Below are positions 24,778-33,101 of a stretch of 64,000 bases of DNA, one piece after another (within the stretch, counting starts at the first letter, position 1; each line of letters begins with the position of its first letter). Both the position numbers and the translations under genes were made by a program. The stretch comes from Stenotrophomonas maltophilia (lineage in GTDB: Bacteria > Pseudomonadota > Gammaproteobacteria > Xanthomonadales > Xanthomonadaceae). Under the pieces are notes generated by a model, which was not told the origin of the DNA, searched no databases, and saw nothing but the letters and a program-made list of their open reading frames with translations. The stretch is taken from positions 124,001 to 188,000 of the forward strand of contig DEVL01000005.1 of the NCBI GenBank assembly GCA_002363385.1, read 5' to 3'.

Positions 24778-25313
24778 TGCCTTCCATCTTCACCCACGCG
24801 GCCATTCCGCTGGCGCTGTGGTGCGCCGCGGATCGCGGCCGGATCTCCACGCCATTGCTGGCCGCCGGCGTGGTCGCGGCCATGCTGCCGGATGCGGACG
24901 TGCTCGCGTTCGCATTGCACATTCCGTATGCCGACAGCTTCGGCCATCGGGGTGCCAGTCATTCGATGGTGTTCGCCGTACTGATGGCAGTGGTCGCCGC
25001 GCTGCTGCATCGGCGCCTGCGCGCCACGGCGGTGCAGGCAGCCGCGTTCGTCGGTCTTTGCGCGCTGTCGCATCCACTGCTGGATGCGCTCACCTCCGGC
25101 GGGCTTGGCGTCGCGTTGTGGTGGCCATGGAGCGGCGAACGCTACTTCGCCCCGTGGCGCCCGATCCGCGTCTCGCCCTTCGCGCCGCAGTTCTTCAGCG
25201 CACGCGGGATGGCGACCGTCCTTTCCGAACTGCGTTGGGTCTGGCTGCCACTGGCGCTGGCTGTGGTCGGCTGGCGAGCGATCCAACGTGCCCCTGCTGA
25301 TTCCCGGACCTGA
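24777..25313 (+). CDS. Membrane-bound metal-dependent hydrolase-like protein (YdjM/DUF457)
   Basis: The 178-residue product starts MPSIFTHAAIPLALWC and shows the family motifs MLPDADVLAF and GHRGASHSMVF, whose His and Asp residues are the presumed metal ligands, with four hydrophobic segments. Relatives include E. coli YdjM, a LexA-regulated inner-membrane protein. The substrate is unknown. It is translationally linked to yraN and overlaps the start of the downstream FAD oxidoreductase by one base (TGATG). Confidence 0.8.
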   Translation: MPSIFTHAAIPLALWCAADRGRISTPLLAAGVVAAMLPDADVLAFALHIPYADSFGHRGASHSMVFAVLMAVVAALLHRRLRATAVQAAAFVGLCALSHPLLDALTSGGLGVALWWPWSGERYFAPWRPIRVSPFAPQFFSARGMATVLSELRWVWLPLALAVVGWRAIQRAPADSRT

Positions 25314-26701
25314 TGATGACCCCTGCCCTGCCCCCTGCGTTCATTGCCACCCTGCATGCCCTGCTCGGCGAAGACGGTTGGCGAACGGATGACAGCGCAC
25401 GCAACGCGCATGCCCAGGACAACTCGTGGCGGCACACGCTGCCGGCCGGTGTCGCCTTCCCGCGTGATCGCGAGCAGGTCGTCGCCCTGGTCCGCGCCTG
25501 CCGCGAACACCGCATCGCCTTGGTCGCGCGTGGCGCAGGCACCGGCACCACGGGTGCGGCAGTGCCGATCGAAGGCAGCATCGTGCTCTCGTTCGCGCGG
25601 ATGAACCGCATCCTCGCCATCCAGCCCGGCGACCGCTGCGCGGTAGTCGAGCCGGGCGTGCTCAACGGCGACCTGCAGCAGGCCCTGATGCCGCATGGCC
25701 TGTTCTGGCCACCGGACCCTTCCAGCGCGGAGATCTGCAGCATCGGCGGCAACCTGGCCTGCAATGCCGGCGGCCCGCGCGCGGTGAAGTACGGCACCAG
25801 CCGCGACAACGTGCTTGGACTGGTGGCGGTCACCGGTGCCGGTGAACTGATCACCTGCGGCGGCCCATACACCAAGGACGCCACCGGCTACGACCTGACC
25901 CATCTGCTGGTCGGCAGCGAAGGGACGCTGGCGCTGATCGTGGAAGCAACGTTGAAGCTGACCCCGCTGCCGGTGACGCAGGCGGGGCTGCGCGTGCTGT
26001 ACCGCGATGCGGATGCTGCCGCGCAGGCGGTGTCGCGCCTGATGGCCCAGCCGGTGGTGCCCACCCGCCTGGAATTCATGGATGCGCGCAGCCTGGAGCT
26101 GCTGCGTCGCAATGGTGCCGAGGTACCCGAGGCTGGCGCGATGTTGCTGGTCGAAGCCGATGGCGACCACGATACCCTGCCCTATCTGCTGCAGGCCCTG
26201 GCAACCGCGGCCGAAGGCGAGGGCCTGATCGCGCTGGACGTGGCGATGGAAGGCAGCGCGCGCGAAACTCTGTGGGCCGCGCGCAAGGCGCTGTCACCGG
26301 CGCTGCGCAGCATCGCACCTGGCAAGATCAACGAAGACGTGGTGGTGCCGGTCTCGCGCATTCCCGCGCTGGTCGCCGGGGTGCAGGCACTATCGGCGGA
26401 GTTCGATCTGCCCATCGTCACTTTCGGCCATGCCGGCAACGGCAACCTGCACGTCAACATCCTCTACCACCCGGACGATGCCGGCGAGAACGCACGCGCG
26501 CATGCGGCGCTGCCGCGCGTGTTCGCGCTGACGCTGGCACTGGGCGGCACACTGTCCGGCGAACACGGCATCGGCCTGGCCAAGCGCGATTTCATGGCGC
26601 AGGCATTCACCCCGGCCACGCTGGCGGCGATGCGCGCGATCAAGGCCGCGCTGGATCCGGACGGGATTCTCAACCCGGGCAAGGTACTGCCGCCGGGGTG
26701 A
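25313..26701 (+). CDS. FAD-binding oxidoreductase, GlcD/D-2-hydroxyacid dehydrogenase family
   Basis: The 462-residue product has an N-terminal FAD_binding_4 domain (LVARGAGTGTTGAAVPIEG, PSSAEICSIGGNLACNAGG, GLVAVTGAGELITCGG, HLLVGSEGTLALIVEA) and a C-terminal FAD-oxidase C domain (VTFGHAGNGNLHVNILYHP and GTLSGEHGIGLAKRDFM). The HAGNGNLH and EHGIG motifs hold the histidines that bind the substrate carboxylate and metal. Members oxidise D-lactate, glycolate or D-2-hydroxyglutarate; sequence alone does not decide which. It is the last gene of the lpoA run and converges with thiL with only 6 bp between stops. Confidence 0.85.
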   Translation: MMTPALPPAFIATLHALLGEDGWRTDDSARNAHAQDNSWRHTLPAGVAFPRDREQVVALVRACREHRIALVARGAGTGTTGAAVPIEGSIVLSFARMNRILAIQPGDRCAVVEPGVLNGDLQQALMPHGLFWPPDPSSAEICSIGGNLACNAGGPRAVKYGTSRDNVLGLVAVTGAGELITCGGPYTKDATGYDLTHLLVGSEGTLALIVEATLKLTPLPVTQAGLRVLYRDADAAAQAVSRLMAQPVVPTRLEFMDARSLELLRRNGAEVPEAGAMLLVEADGDHDTLPYLLQALATAAEGEGLIALDVAMEGSARETLWAARKALSPALRSIAPGKINEDVVVPVSRIPALVAGVQALSAEFDLPIVTFGHAGNGNLHVNILYHPDDAGENARAHAALPRVFALTLALGGTLSGEHGIGLAKRDFMAQAFTPATLAAMRAIKAALDPDGILNPGKVLPPG

Positions 26702-26707
26702 TGGGCG

Positions 26708-27682
26708 TCAGCGACGTTCGGAGAAGTGCTCGTAACCACCGTCGGTGGCGTCCGCATCGGCGCAGTGCACGCCCTCCCCTTCGACGATCCGGCCGATCCG
26801 GGTCAGCGGCAAACCCAGTGACGCCGACAAGGCATGGATCGCCTCGCGCTGCGACGGCGCGACGGTGAAGCACAGCTCGTAATCGTCGCCGCCACGCAGC
26901 GCGCAGTCGCGGGCACCCTCGCGCCCCAGCTGCTCGCGCAGCGCCGACGAGATCGGCAATGCATCGGCCTCGACTTCCGCGCGCACTCCGCTGCGTGCCG
27001 CGATGTGGCCCAGGTCGGACAGCAGGCCATCGGAGATATCCACGGCCGCATGCGCGTAGGCCCGCAGGCGCAGGCCGAGCGTGACCCGCGGGATCGGACG
27101 CAGCAGGCGCTCGCGCAGCGTTTCGTCATCGCTGAGCAGCGTGGCCACCGCCACTTTCAAGCGGTTCTGCTGCCACAGGCGCAGCGCACCGGCGGCATCG
27201 CCCAGGGTGCCACTGACCCAGATGTCATCCCCGACCTGCGCACGATCGCGACGCAGGGCCTGGCCAGGCGCCACCTGCCCCATCGCGGTGACCGACAGCG
27301 ACAGCGGACCGCGTGTGGTGTCGCCGCCAACCAGCACGATGTCGTGTTCGTCGGCCAGGGCGAAGAAGCCATCGGCGAAGGCTTCGAGCCAGTCCGGGTC
27401 GGCCGTGGGCAGCGACAGCGCCAACGTGCACCACGCCGGACGGGCACCCATCGCGGCGAGATCGGAGAGGTTGACCGCGAGGGTTTTCCAGCCGATGTCG
27501 TAGGCCGGGGTTTCGGCCGGGAAATGCACGCCGCTGTTGAGCGTATCGGCGGTGATCACCAGCTGTTCGCCTGCACGCGGCTGCAACAACGCGGCGTCAT
27601 CGCCGATGCCGAGCACGACATCGGCGCGCGCGGTGGTGCGCGCACGGATGCGATCGATCAGATCAAATTCGGCAAGGGACAT
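26708..27682 (-). CDS. thiL: Thiamine-monophosphate kinase
   Basis: ThiL phosphorylates thiamine monophosphate to the active cofactor thiamine diphosphate. The 324-residue product starts MSLAEFDLIDRIRART and shows LGIGDDAALLQPRAGEQLVITAD, GWKTLAVNLSDLAAMGARP, LVGGDTTRGPLSLSV, VDISDGLLSDLGHIA and RGGDDYELCFTV, the full PurM-like ATP- and Mg-binding set. It follows nusB by 8 bp, the normal nusB-thiL pair at the end of a riboflavin operon. No TPP riboswitch is visible. Confidence 0.97.
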   Translation of the reverse strand: MSLAEFDLIDRIRARTTARADVVLGIGDDAALLQPRAGEQLVITADTLNSGVHFPAETPAYDIGWKTLAVNLSDLAAMGARPAWCTLALSLPTADPDWLEAFADGFFALADEHDIVLVGGDTTRGPLSLSVTAMGQVAPGQALRRDRAQVGDDIWVSGTLGDAAGALRLWQQNRLKVAVATLLSDDETLRERLLRPIPRVTLGLRLRAYAHAAVDISDGLLSDLGHIAARSGVRAEVEADALPISSALREQLGREGARDCALRGGDDYELCFTVAPSQREAIHALSASLGLPLTRIGRIVEGEGVHCADADATDGGYEHFSERR

Positions 27683-27690
27683 GGGGCGGA

Positions 27691-28170
27691 TCAGCCCCCG
27701 TTTTCGACCTTGCGCCACTCGGCCGAAGCACGGTCCAGCACGCCATTGACGTAGGTGTGGCCATGCTCGGAGCCGAAGCGCTTGGCCGACTCGATCGCTT
27801 CGTTGATCACGACGCGGTACGGCACGTCCAGGCGGTAACGCATTTCGTAGGCGGCCACGCGCAGCGCGGCGCGTTCGATCGCGTCCACTTCTTCGATGCC
27901 GCGGTCCAGGTACGGATCCAGCGCCGCGTCCAGGTCCTTGCGGTTGTCCAGCACGCCATGCACCAGCGCTTCGAAATAGGCCAGATCGGCAATTTCGCGG
28001 GCCTGTTCGTGGGCGAACTGGGCGATCACGCTCTGCGCGTTACCACCGGAGATCTGCCACGCATAGATCGCCTGCAGGGCACGACGACGCGCGCGCGAGC
28101 GCAGCACGGGGTCGACGCCATCACGGCGGACGGGTTTACCGGAGGGCTTGCCCGGGTTTGACTTGTTCAT
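27691..28170 (-). CDS. nusB: Transcription antitermination factor NusB
   Basis: NusB joins NusE and other Nus factors on boxA RNA in rRNA operons. The 159-residue product has a basic N-terminal extension (MNKSNPGKPSGKPVRRDG), then the NusB core with SRARRRALQAIYAWQISGG, LVHGVLDNRKDLDAALDPYL, and IERAALRVAAYEMRYRLDVP and VVINEAIESAKRFGSEHGH. It overlaps the ribH stop by 4 bp and precedes thiL. Confidence 0.97.
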   Translation of the reverse strand: MNKSNPGKPSGKPVRRDGVDPVLRSRARRRALQAIYAWQISGGNAQSVIAQFAHEQAREIADLAYFEALVHGVLDNRKDLDAALDPYLDRGIEEVDAIERAALRVAAYEMRYRLDVPYRVVINEAIESAKRFGSEHGHTYVNGVLDRASAEWRKVENGG

Positions 28171-28634
28171 GGCAGCTGCTCCAGAAGATTGACCATTTCC
28201 AACGCCGACAGTGCGGCTTCCTCACCCTTGTTGCCGTGGCTGCCACCGGCGCGGGCCTCGGCATCCTCGACCCGTTCCACCGCCAGCACGCCATTGAGCA
28301 CCGGCACGCCGAAGTCCAGCTGCACGCGCATCAGGCCTTCGGCGCAGCGGTCGGCCACGTGTTCGTAATGGCGGGTATCGCCGCGGATCACACAGCCCAG
28401 GGTGATGATCGCGGCATGCTGATGGGCGGCGGCCAGGCGTGCAGCGACCAGCGGCAGTTCCCACGCGCCGGGCACGCGGATCACATCGATGGCGGACTCG
28501 TCGATCCCGTTGCCGGCCAGGCTCTTGCGCGCGCCGGCCACCAGCACGTCGGTGATGCGGGCATTCCAGCGGCTGGCGAGGATGGCGAAACGGGCCGTTT
28601 CGGGGGTGCGAAGGTCGCCTTCGTAGTGACTCAT
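28167..28634 (-). CDS. ribH: 6,7-dimethyl-8-ribityllumazine synthase
   Basis: Lumazine synthase condenses the pyrimidine intermediate with dihydroxybutanone phosphate, the next-to-last riboflavin step. The 155-residue product starts MSHYEGDLRTPETARFAIL and shows FAILASRWNARITDVLV, RVPGAWELPLVA, LGCVIRGDTRHYEHVA with the catalytic His, and VPVLNGVLAVE. It is separated from ribBA by 132 bp that contain an inverted repeat around the ribBA stop codon and no gene. Confidence 0.97.
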   Translation of the reverse strand: MSHYEGDLRTPETARFAILASRWNARITDVLVAGARKSLAGNGIDESAIDVIRVPGAWELPLVAARLAAAHQHAAIITLGCVIRGDTRHYEHVADRCAEGLMRVQLDFGVPVLNGVLAVERVEDAEARAGGSHGNKGEEAALSALEMVNLLEQLP

Positions 28635-28766
28635 GTTCGGCGGGGGATCCAAAAGGTTGATTAGTTTAACGCGCGCGGGCGCCCTACGCGGTCCACGCGG
28701 CCTCAATGAGGGCTGGGAACGCCGCGTGATCGCCGGGCAGTGCCCGACGCCACGCGGCGGATCCGG

Positions 28767-29864
28767 TCACGGCGTGACCGTCTCGACCACTTCCAGGCCA
28801 TACCCGGCCAGGCCTACCTGGCGGCGGGGGGTGCCCAGCACGCGCAGCTTGCCCAGGCCCAGGTCGGACAGGATCTGCGCCCCGGCACCGTTGCGGCGCC
28901 ACTGCCCTACATCCTTGTCCTTGCCGGGAGTGACCGGGGCCGGCTGCTGACGCAGACGGGCCAGCAGGCTGTTGGTGTCGCGCGGCGCGGACAGCACCAC
29001 CATCACGCCCCGCTCGGCGGCGGCGATCGCGCGCAGGGCATCGGTGGAGGCCACGCCGAAATCATCGCGGCGCCAGTGCAGCAGATCGGCCAGCGGGTTC
29101 TCGACCTGCACGCGGACCAGGGTCGGCTCGGCATCCGGGGTGCCGCGGACCAGCGCGAAGTGCAGGTCGTGGGCGATCCGGTCGCGGTAGGTGACCAGCG
29201 TGAACGGGCCGAACTCGGTCTCGATCTCGCGTTCGTCCACGCGCTCGACGGTTTTTTCAGTCGCCAGGCGATAGGCGATCAGGTCGGCGATCGAGCCCAT
29301 CTTCAATCCGTGCTCGCGGGCGAACACTTCCAGCTCCGGCCGGCGCGCCATGCTGCCGTCCGGGTTGAGGATCTCCACCAGTACGCCGGCCGGCTCCAGG
29401 CCCGCCAGCATCGCCAGATCGACACCGGCCTCGGTATGCCCGGCGCGGGTCAGCACGCCGCCCGGCTGGGCGATCAGCGGGAAGATGTGGCCCGGCTGAT
29501 GCAGGTCGGCCGGCTTGGCATCAGGCTTCACCGCCGTGCGGATGGTGTGCGCGCGGTCGTAGGCCGAGATGCCGGTGGTGACGCCTTCGGCAGCCTCGAT
29601 GCTGACCGTGAAGTTGGTCTGGAACTGCGCGGTATTGGCCTGCACCATCGGCGCCAGGCCCAGATCGGCGGCGCGCTCGCGGGTGAGCGGCAGGCACACC
29701 AGGCCACGGCCATGGGTGACCATGAAGTTGATGTCCGAGGGCTTGACCAGCTCGGCGGCCATGATCAGGTCACCTTCGTTCTCGCGGTCTTCGTCATCGA
29801 CGATGACGACCATGCGGCCGAGGCGGATGTCCTCGAGAATCTCGGGAATGGGGGCGAAATTCAT
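28767..29864 (-). CDS. ribBA: RibBA-type 3,4-dihydroxy-2-butanone 4-phosphate synthase with degenerate GTP cyclohydrolase II half
   Basis: The N-terminal 200 residues are an intact DHBP synthase: VVIVDDEDRENEGDL, THGRGLVCLPLT and HTEAGVDLAMLAGL hold the known metal and phosphate residues. The C-terminal part (about 205-365) aligns in layout with GTP cyclohydrolase II, but the stretch that should carry the three zinc cysteines (GDxxxSxxCDCG) is instead VRVQVENPLADLLHWRRDDFG, with no cysteines. So only the RibB activity is likely, the form called RibBX elsewhere, and a separate ribA should exist in the genome. It overlaps ribE by 4 bp. Confidence 0.92.
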   Translation of the reverse strand: MNFAPIPEILEDIRLGRMVVIVDDEDRENEGDLIMAAELVKPSDINFMVTHGRGLVCLPLTRERAADLGLAPMVQANTAQFQTNFTVSIEAAEGVTTGISAYDRAHTIRTAVKPDAKPADLHQPGHIFPLIAQPGGVLTRAGHTEAGVDLAMLAGLEPAGVLVEILNPDGSMARRPELEVFAREHGLKMGSIADLIAYRLATEKTVERVDEREIETEFGPFTLVTYRDRIAHDLHFALVRGTPDAEPTLVRVQVENPLADLLHWRRDDFGVASTDALRAIAAAERGVMVVLSAPRDTNSLLARLRQQPAPVTPGKDKDVGQWRRNGAGAQILSDLGLGKLRVLGTPRRQVGLAGYGLEVVETVTP

Positions 29865-30463
29865 GCGCGTGCTCCTGCACCCAACAAACGTTCGACGTAA
29901 CGGGCGACCAGATCAATTTCAAGATTGACCGCACTGCCCACGGCCGTCGCAGCGAAGGCGGTGTTGGCGACGGTATGCGGGATGAGGGCGACTTCGAAGC
30001 CCTGCTCGTCCACCTCGTTGACGGTCAGGCTGACCCCATCCACGCAGATCGAGCCCTTCTTGGCGATGTAGCGCAGCAGCGCCGTCGGCGCGGCGAAGCG
30101 CCAGCGCTGGGCGCGGGCGTCGTCGTGCACCGACAGCACTTGGCCGAGGCCATCGACATGGCCGCTGACCAGATGGCCACCCAGGCGGTCGGTCGGGCGC
30201 ATCGCGCGTTCAAGATTGATGACGGCGCCGTCGGTCAGTTGACCGAGCGTGGTCAGGCCCAGCGTCTCGGTGGAGGCGTCGGCTTGGAAGCTCGTCGCGT
30301 CATAGGCGATGACAGTGAGGCAGACCCCGTTGATGGCGATGCTCTCGCCCATCTGCACGTTCTCGAACGGCAGGGTGCCCACGTCAAAGGTAAAGCGGAC
30401 ATCGCCGCCAAGGGGGTCGCGTGCGGCCAGACGGCCGACGCCTTCGATGATTCCAGTAAACAA
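29861..30463 (-). CDS. ribE: Riboflavin synthase, alpha subunit
   Basis: Riboflavin synthase dismutates two lumazine molecules to riboflavin. The 200-residue product has the two-fold repeat of the family: FTGIIEGVGRLAARDPLGGD with ESIAINGVCLTVIA in the first half and HLVSGHVDGLGQVLSV with ICVDGVSLTVNEVD in the second. Nearly all homologues begin MFTGIIE, and the matching codon here is TTG at 30463, preceded by GGAGA 6 bases upstream on the minus strand, so I use that rare start. It is the first gene after the FMN riboswitch. Confidence 0.93.
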   Translation of the reverse strand: MFTGIIEGVGRLAARDPLGGDVRFTFDVGTLPFENVQMGESIAINGVCLTVIAYDATSFQADASTETLGLTTLGQLTDGAVINLERAMRPTDRLGGHLVSGHVDGLGQVLSVHDDARAQRWRFAAPTALLRYIAKKGSICVDGVSLTVNEVDEQGFEVALIPHTVANTAFAATAVGSAVNLEIDLVARYVERLLGAGARA

Positions 30464-30541
30464 GGAACGTTCTCCGCGGAAAGTGAGCGAAAAACGCCGC
30501 AAGGCATATAGGTGCACGCCGAGCGCAAGGCCCGGCCGCAC

Positions 30542-30680
30542 CGTCTTCTTTCATCCGGACTATACCGTCGGCTCCGGCATCGGACCGGATCTGCTGACCT
30601 TCCCGGGGACCGGGAAGCGCTCGCGGGCTCGTGCTTGCGCACCTACCGCCGGTGGGGAATCGCACCCCGCCCTGAAGACG
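30542..30680 (-). ncRNA. FMN riboswitch (RFN element)
   Basis: On the minus strand the conserved RFN words appear in order: CAGGGCGGGGTGCGATTCCC, CACCGGCGGTAG, GCGAGC, GGTCAGCAGATCCGGT, GATGCCGGAGCCGACGGT and TAGTCCGGATGAAAG. CGTCTTC (30680-30674) and GAAGACG (30548-30542) close helix P1. It lies in the leader of ribE-ribBA-ribH-nusB-thiL and should lower their expression when FMN is plentiful. A TACACT -10-like hexamer lies at 30713-30708. The 78 bp between P1 and the ribE TTG start hold no clear terminator, so control may act on translation. Confidence 0.96.
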
Positions 30681-30765
30681 TTTGTGTACCGGCGAACCGG
30701 CCCGGCTAGTGTAACAGGGCACCCTGACTGGGGGCTTTAAGTTAAATAAGTGTTAAGATACACCG

Positions 30766-30873
30766 CTCAGCTCGCTGCCGATGAATGATGGGGCAGCTGT
30801 ATCGCTTACTGATCGGGCTGCGGCGTCATCGCCGCGCCCTGATCGACCGGGTCCCGCAAGGGACCCGTTTTTT
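30766..30873 (+). ncRNA. Candidate small RNA with its own promoter and terminator, between FMN riboswitch and ribD
   Basis: Both flanking genes are on the minus strand, yet the plus strand has an extended -10 (TGTTAAGAT, 30751-30759), three hairpins and a strong terminator. Hairpin 1 is GCTGCC/GGCAGC (30774-30797) with the purine-rich loop GATGAATGATGG. Hairpin 2 spans 30811-30844 with 14 pairs and two single-base bulges around a TCAT loop. The terminator is CGGGTCCC GCAA GGGACCCG followed by TTTTTT (30848-30873); the T-tract covers the ribD stop codon. No plausible protein is encoded: a frame from ATG 30781 runs through the terminator. The RNA is inferred, and no known family was recognised. 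Confidence 0.6.
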
Positions 30874-31954
30874 ATAGGCGCAGCAGCGAACGCAGGTCGC
30901 TGCCCACGTGCCGCTGGTCTACCACGCGCATGCGGCGCTGCTGGTCCATCGCATGGATACCCAGCCCAGACAGCAGCGGCAGGCCATGTTCACCGAGCAG
31001 CGTCGGAGCCTGATAGAGCAGCAGTTCGTCGACCCAGCCACCGGCCAGCAGCGCGCCGGCCAAGGTCGCGCCGGCCTCGGTATGCACTTCATTGATGCCG
31101 CGCTCGGCCAGCAGGGCCAGCACTGCGCCCAGATCCAGCCGACCGTCATGGCTGGGTACGCTGGCGAACTCGGCATCGGCGGCATCCGGCGGGCTGACCG
31201 CGGCGTCATGCACGTACAGGGTAGGCGCCCCGCCCTCGCGCACCCGCGCACATTCAAGCGAGCGCAGCCGCGCATCGAGTACCACCCGCAACGGCGGCAA
31301 TACCTCGGTATCGGCCAGGCGCACGGTCAACATCGGGTCATCGGCCGACACGGTCGCCGCGCCGGTGAGAATCGCACCCGCACGCGCACGCCAGTGCTGC
31401 ACATCTTCGCGGGCGGCCGCACCGGTGATCCACTTGGAGCTGCCATCGGCCATCGCGGTACGGCCGTCCAGACTGGCCGCAAGCTTCACCCGCACCCAGG
31501 GGCGCCCGCGTTCGATGCGTGACAGAAACCCGTGGTTGAGTTCGCGTGCCTGGGCGGCCATCAGGCCTTCGGCCACCTCGATACCCGCCTCGCGCAGCAG
31601 CACGAAACCGCCGCCGTCGACCTTCGGGAAGGGATCGCGCATCGCCGCGACCACACGGCTCACGCCGGCATCGATCAGGGCCAGGGCGCATGGCGGTGTC
31701 CGGCCATGATGCGCGCAGGGTTCCAGGGTGACGTAGGCGGTGGCATCGCGCGCCTGTTCACCGGCCTGGCGCAGTGCGAAGACTTCCGCATGCGGACCGC
31801 CGGTACGCTGGTGCCAGCCCTCGCCGACCACCACCTCGTCGCGTGCGATGACACAACCCACCATCGGGTTGGGCCGCGCGGTATACGCGGCGCGCTCGGC
31901 CAGGCGCAGCGCATGCGCCATGTGCTGGTGGTCGAGAGCGGTAAATTCGGTCAT
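30872..31954 (-). CDS. ribD: Bifunctional riboflavin deaminase/reductase RibD
   Basis: RibD deaminates and then reduces the pyrimidine intermediate of riboflavin synthesis. The product is about 360 residues. The N-terminal deaminase half has RPNPMVGCVIARDEVVVGEG, PHAEVFALRQAG (zinc His and catalytic Glu) and VTLEPCAHHGRTPPCALALI (zinc Cys). The reductase half has WVRVKLAASLDGRTAMADG and EVHTEAGATLAGALLAGGWVDE-type sequence at the C-terminal end. I use the ATG at 31954; an in-frame ATG at 31966 adds four residues. It lies upstream of the FMN riboswitch and so outside its direct control. Confidence 0.96.
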   Translation of the reverse strand: MTEFTALDHQHMAHALRLAERAAYTARPNPMVGCVIARDEVVVGEGWHQRTGGPHAEVFALRQAGEQARDATAYVTLEPCAHHGRTPPCALALIDAGVSRVVAAMRDPFPKVDGGGFVLLREAGIEVAEGLMAAQARELNHGFLSRIERGRPWVRVKLAASLDGRTAMADGSSKWITGAAAREDVQHWRARAGAILTGAATVSADDPMLTVRLADTEVLPPLRVVLDARLRSLECARVREGGAPTLYVHDAAVSPPDAADAEFASVPSHDGRLDLGAVLALLAERGINEVHTEAGATLAGALLAGGWVDELLLYQAPTLLGEHGLPLLSGLGIHAMDQQRRMRVVDQRHVGSDLRSLLRL

Positions 31955-32024
31955 GGCGGTGAGCATCTGGCGGCAGGCAGCCGCGATGGTAGCTCAGCCG
32001 TGGTGGCCGCGATGCGGCGCAGGC

Positions 32025-32546
32025 TCAGCCTTTCTTTTTCTTGGTCAGCGCGATCACATCGCCGAGCAGCTGCAGCTGTTCAGTGCTGGACGGCAGCTCG
32101 CGCTCCAGCTTCTCGATTTCCTCGCGGAAATCGGCAACGTCTTCGAAGCTGCGGTATACCGAGGCAAACCGCACGTAGCCGACATGGTCGAGCTTGCGCA
32201 GCTCGTTCATCACGAACTCGCCGACCTTGATCGACGGAATCTCGCGCTCACCGCAGATACGCGCCTGCTGCATCACCGCGCGCACCGCCAACTCGATCTT
32301 GTCTTCGGGCACCGGGCGCTTCTGCAGCGCGCGATCGAAGCCGCTACGGACCTTGCGAGCGTCGAAGGCCTCGCGGCTGCCGTCGCTTTTCACGATCGCC
32401 GGCAGTTTCAGTTCGATGGTTTCCAGGGTGCTGAAGCGCTCGTTGCAGGCCTCGCACTCGCGGCGACGCCGGATCGTCGCGCCGTCTTCGGAGACGCGCG
32501 AGTCGATCACACGGGTGTCGGCATGCTGGCAGAACGGACAGTACAT
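32025..32546 (-). CDS. nrdR: Transcriptional repressor NrdR
   Basis: NrdR represses ribonucleotide reductase genes in response to ATP/dATP. The 173-residue product has the zinc ribbon with cysteines 3, 6, 31 and 34 (MYCPFCQHADTRVIDSR and RRRRECEACNERFST), followed by an ATP-cone domain with VKSDGSREAFDARKVRSGFD and VASVY-type helices. It ends in a lysine run. The nrdR-ribD pair is widely conserved. The 107 bp upstream hold no gene. Confidence 0.97.
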   Translation of the reverse strand: MYCPFCQHADTRVIDSRVSEDGATIRRRRECEACNERFSTLETIELKLPAIVKSDGSREAFDARKVRSGFDRALQKRPVPEDKIELAVRAVMQQARICGEREIPSIKVGEFVMNELRKLDHVGYVRFASVYRSFEDVADFREEIEKLERELPSSTEQLQLLGDVIALTKKKKG

Positions 32547-32653
32547 GGAACGCCTTACATCGGGAAAACGTCATGCCGTGGTCACGGCAGCGTCGCAACG
32601 GTACCTGAGAGGGACCGGCTACAGCAAATGGACGGGGGAGAGTCCAGCCCTGT

Positions 32654-33097
32654 CTAGGCGGACTGCCGACGCAACCACAGCAGGTGCGCCGCACAGGAGA
32701 ACAGCGGGAGGCCTGCCATCACGAGCAGGGCGGCCGCTGGCGCGGGCCCATCGGACAGATGAATGTGGAAGATCGACCGCACCAGACCCGCCCAGGCAAT
32801 GCCGGTTGCCACGAGCGCGGCCAGCAGGCCAGCCCACCACATCGGTGATGCCGCCCGGAGTGCGTCCGCGCCGCCCTGCCACCAGCGCCGGGCAAGGGCG
32901 AGCCATATCATGATGATGAGACTGGCCATGCCGAACCAGGCCGCTGCCCAGCCCGGCGCGTCGCCCGGCCCGCCGTACTGGTGGAGGACGTCACGCAGGC
33001 AGAGCCCCACCCCCACAAACACCGCCACGGCATGAGGCAGTCCAAACACGCCCACGTGCAGCAGCATCCCTCGCCGCTGTCTGCGATGGATCTCCAT
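32654..33097 (-). CDS. Hypothetical four-helix inner-membrane protein
   Basis: I do not recognise this 147-residue protein. It starts MEIHRRQRRGMLLHVGVFGL and has four hydrophobic segments at about residues 12-33, 49-70, 86-106 and 119-140, with positively charged ends suggesting both termini are cytoplasmic. It starts 4 bp after the stop of another four-helix protein, which itself follows glyA by one base, so the three are probably one transcript. The two membrane proteins are similar in size and layout and may form a pair. The longer open frame to 33250 overlaps its neighbour and is not supported. Confidence 0.6.
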   Translation of the reverse strand: MEIHRRQRRGMLLHVGVFGLPHAVAVFVGVGLCLRDVLHQYGGPGDAPGWAAAWFGMASLIIMIWLALARRWWQGGADALRAASPMWWAGLLAALVATGIAWAGLVRSIFHIHLSDGPAPAAALLVMAGLPLFSCAAHLLWLRRQSA

Positions 33098-33101
33098 CCG
33101 G

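Noticed and set aside
32600..32690. Words resembling a glycine riboswitch (GGGGGAGAGTCC, then GCCGACGCAACC; CTGAGAG nearby)
   Set aside because: The conserved GCCGAAGG-GCAA and CTCTCAGGCAAA core do not occur in the right order or on one strand, and part of it is inside a coding gene on the other strand.
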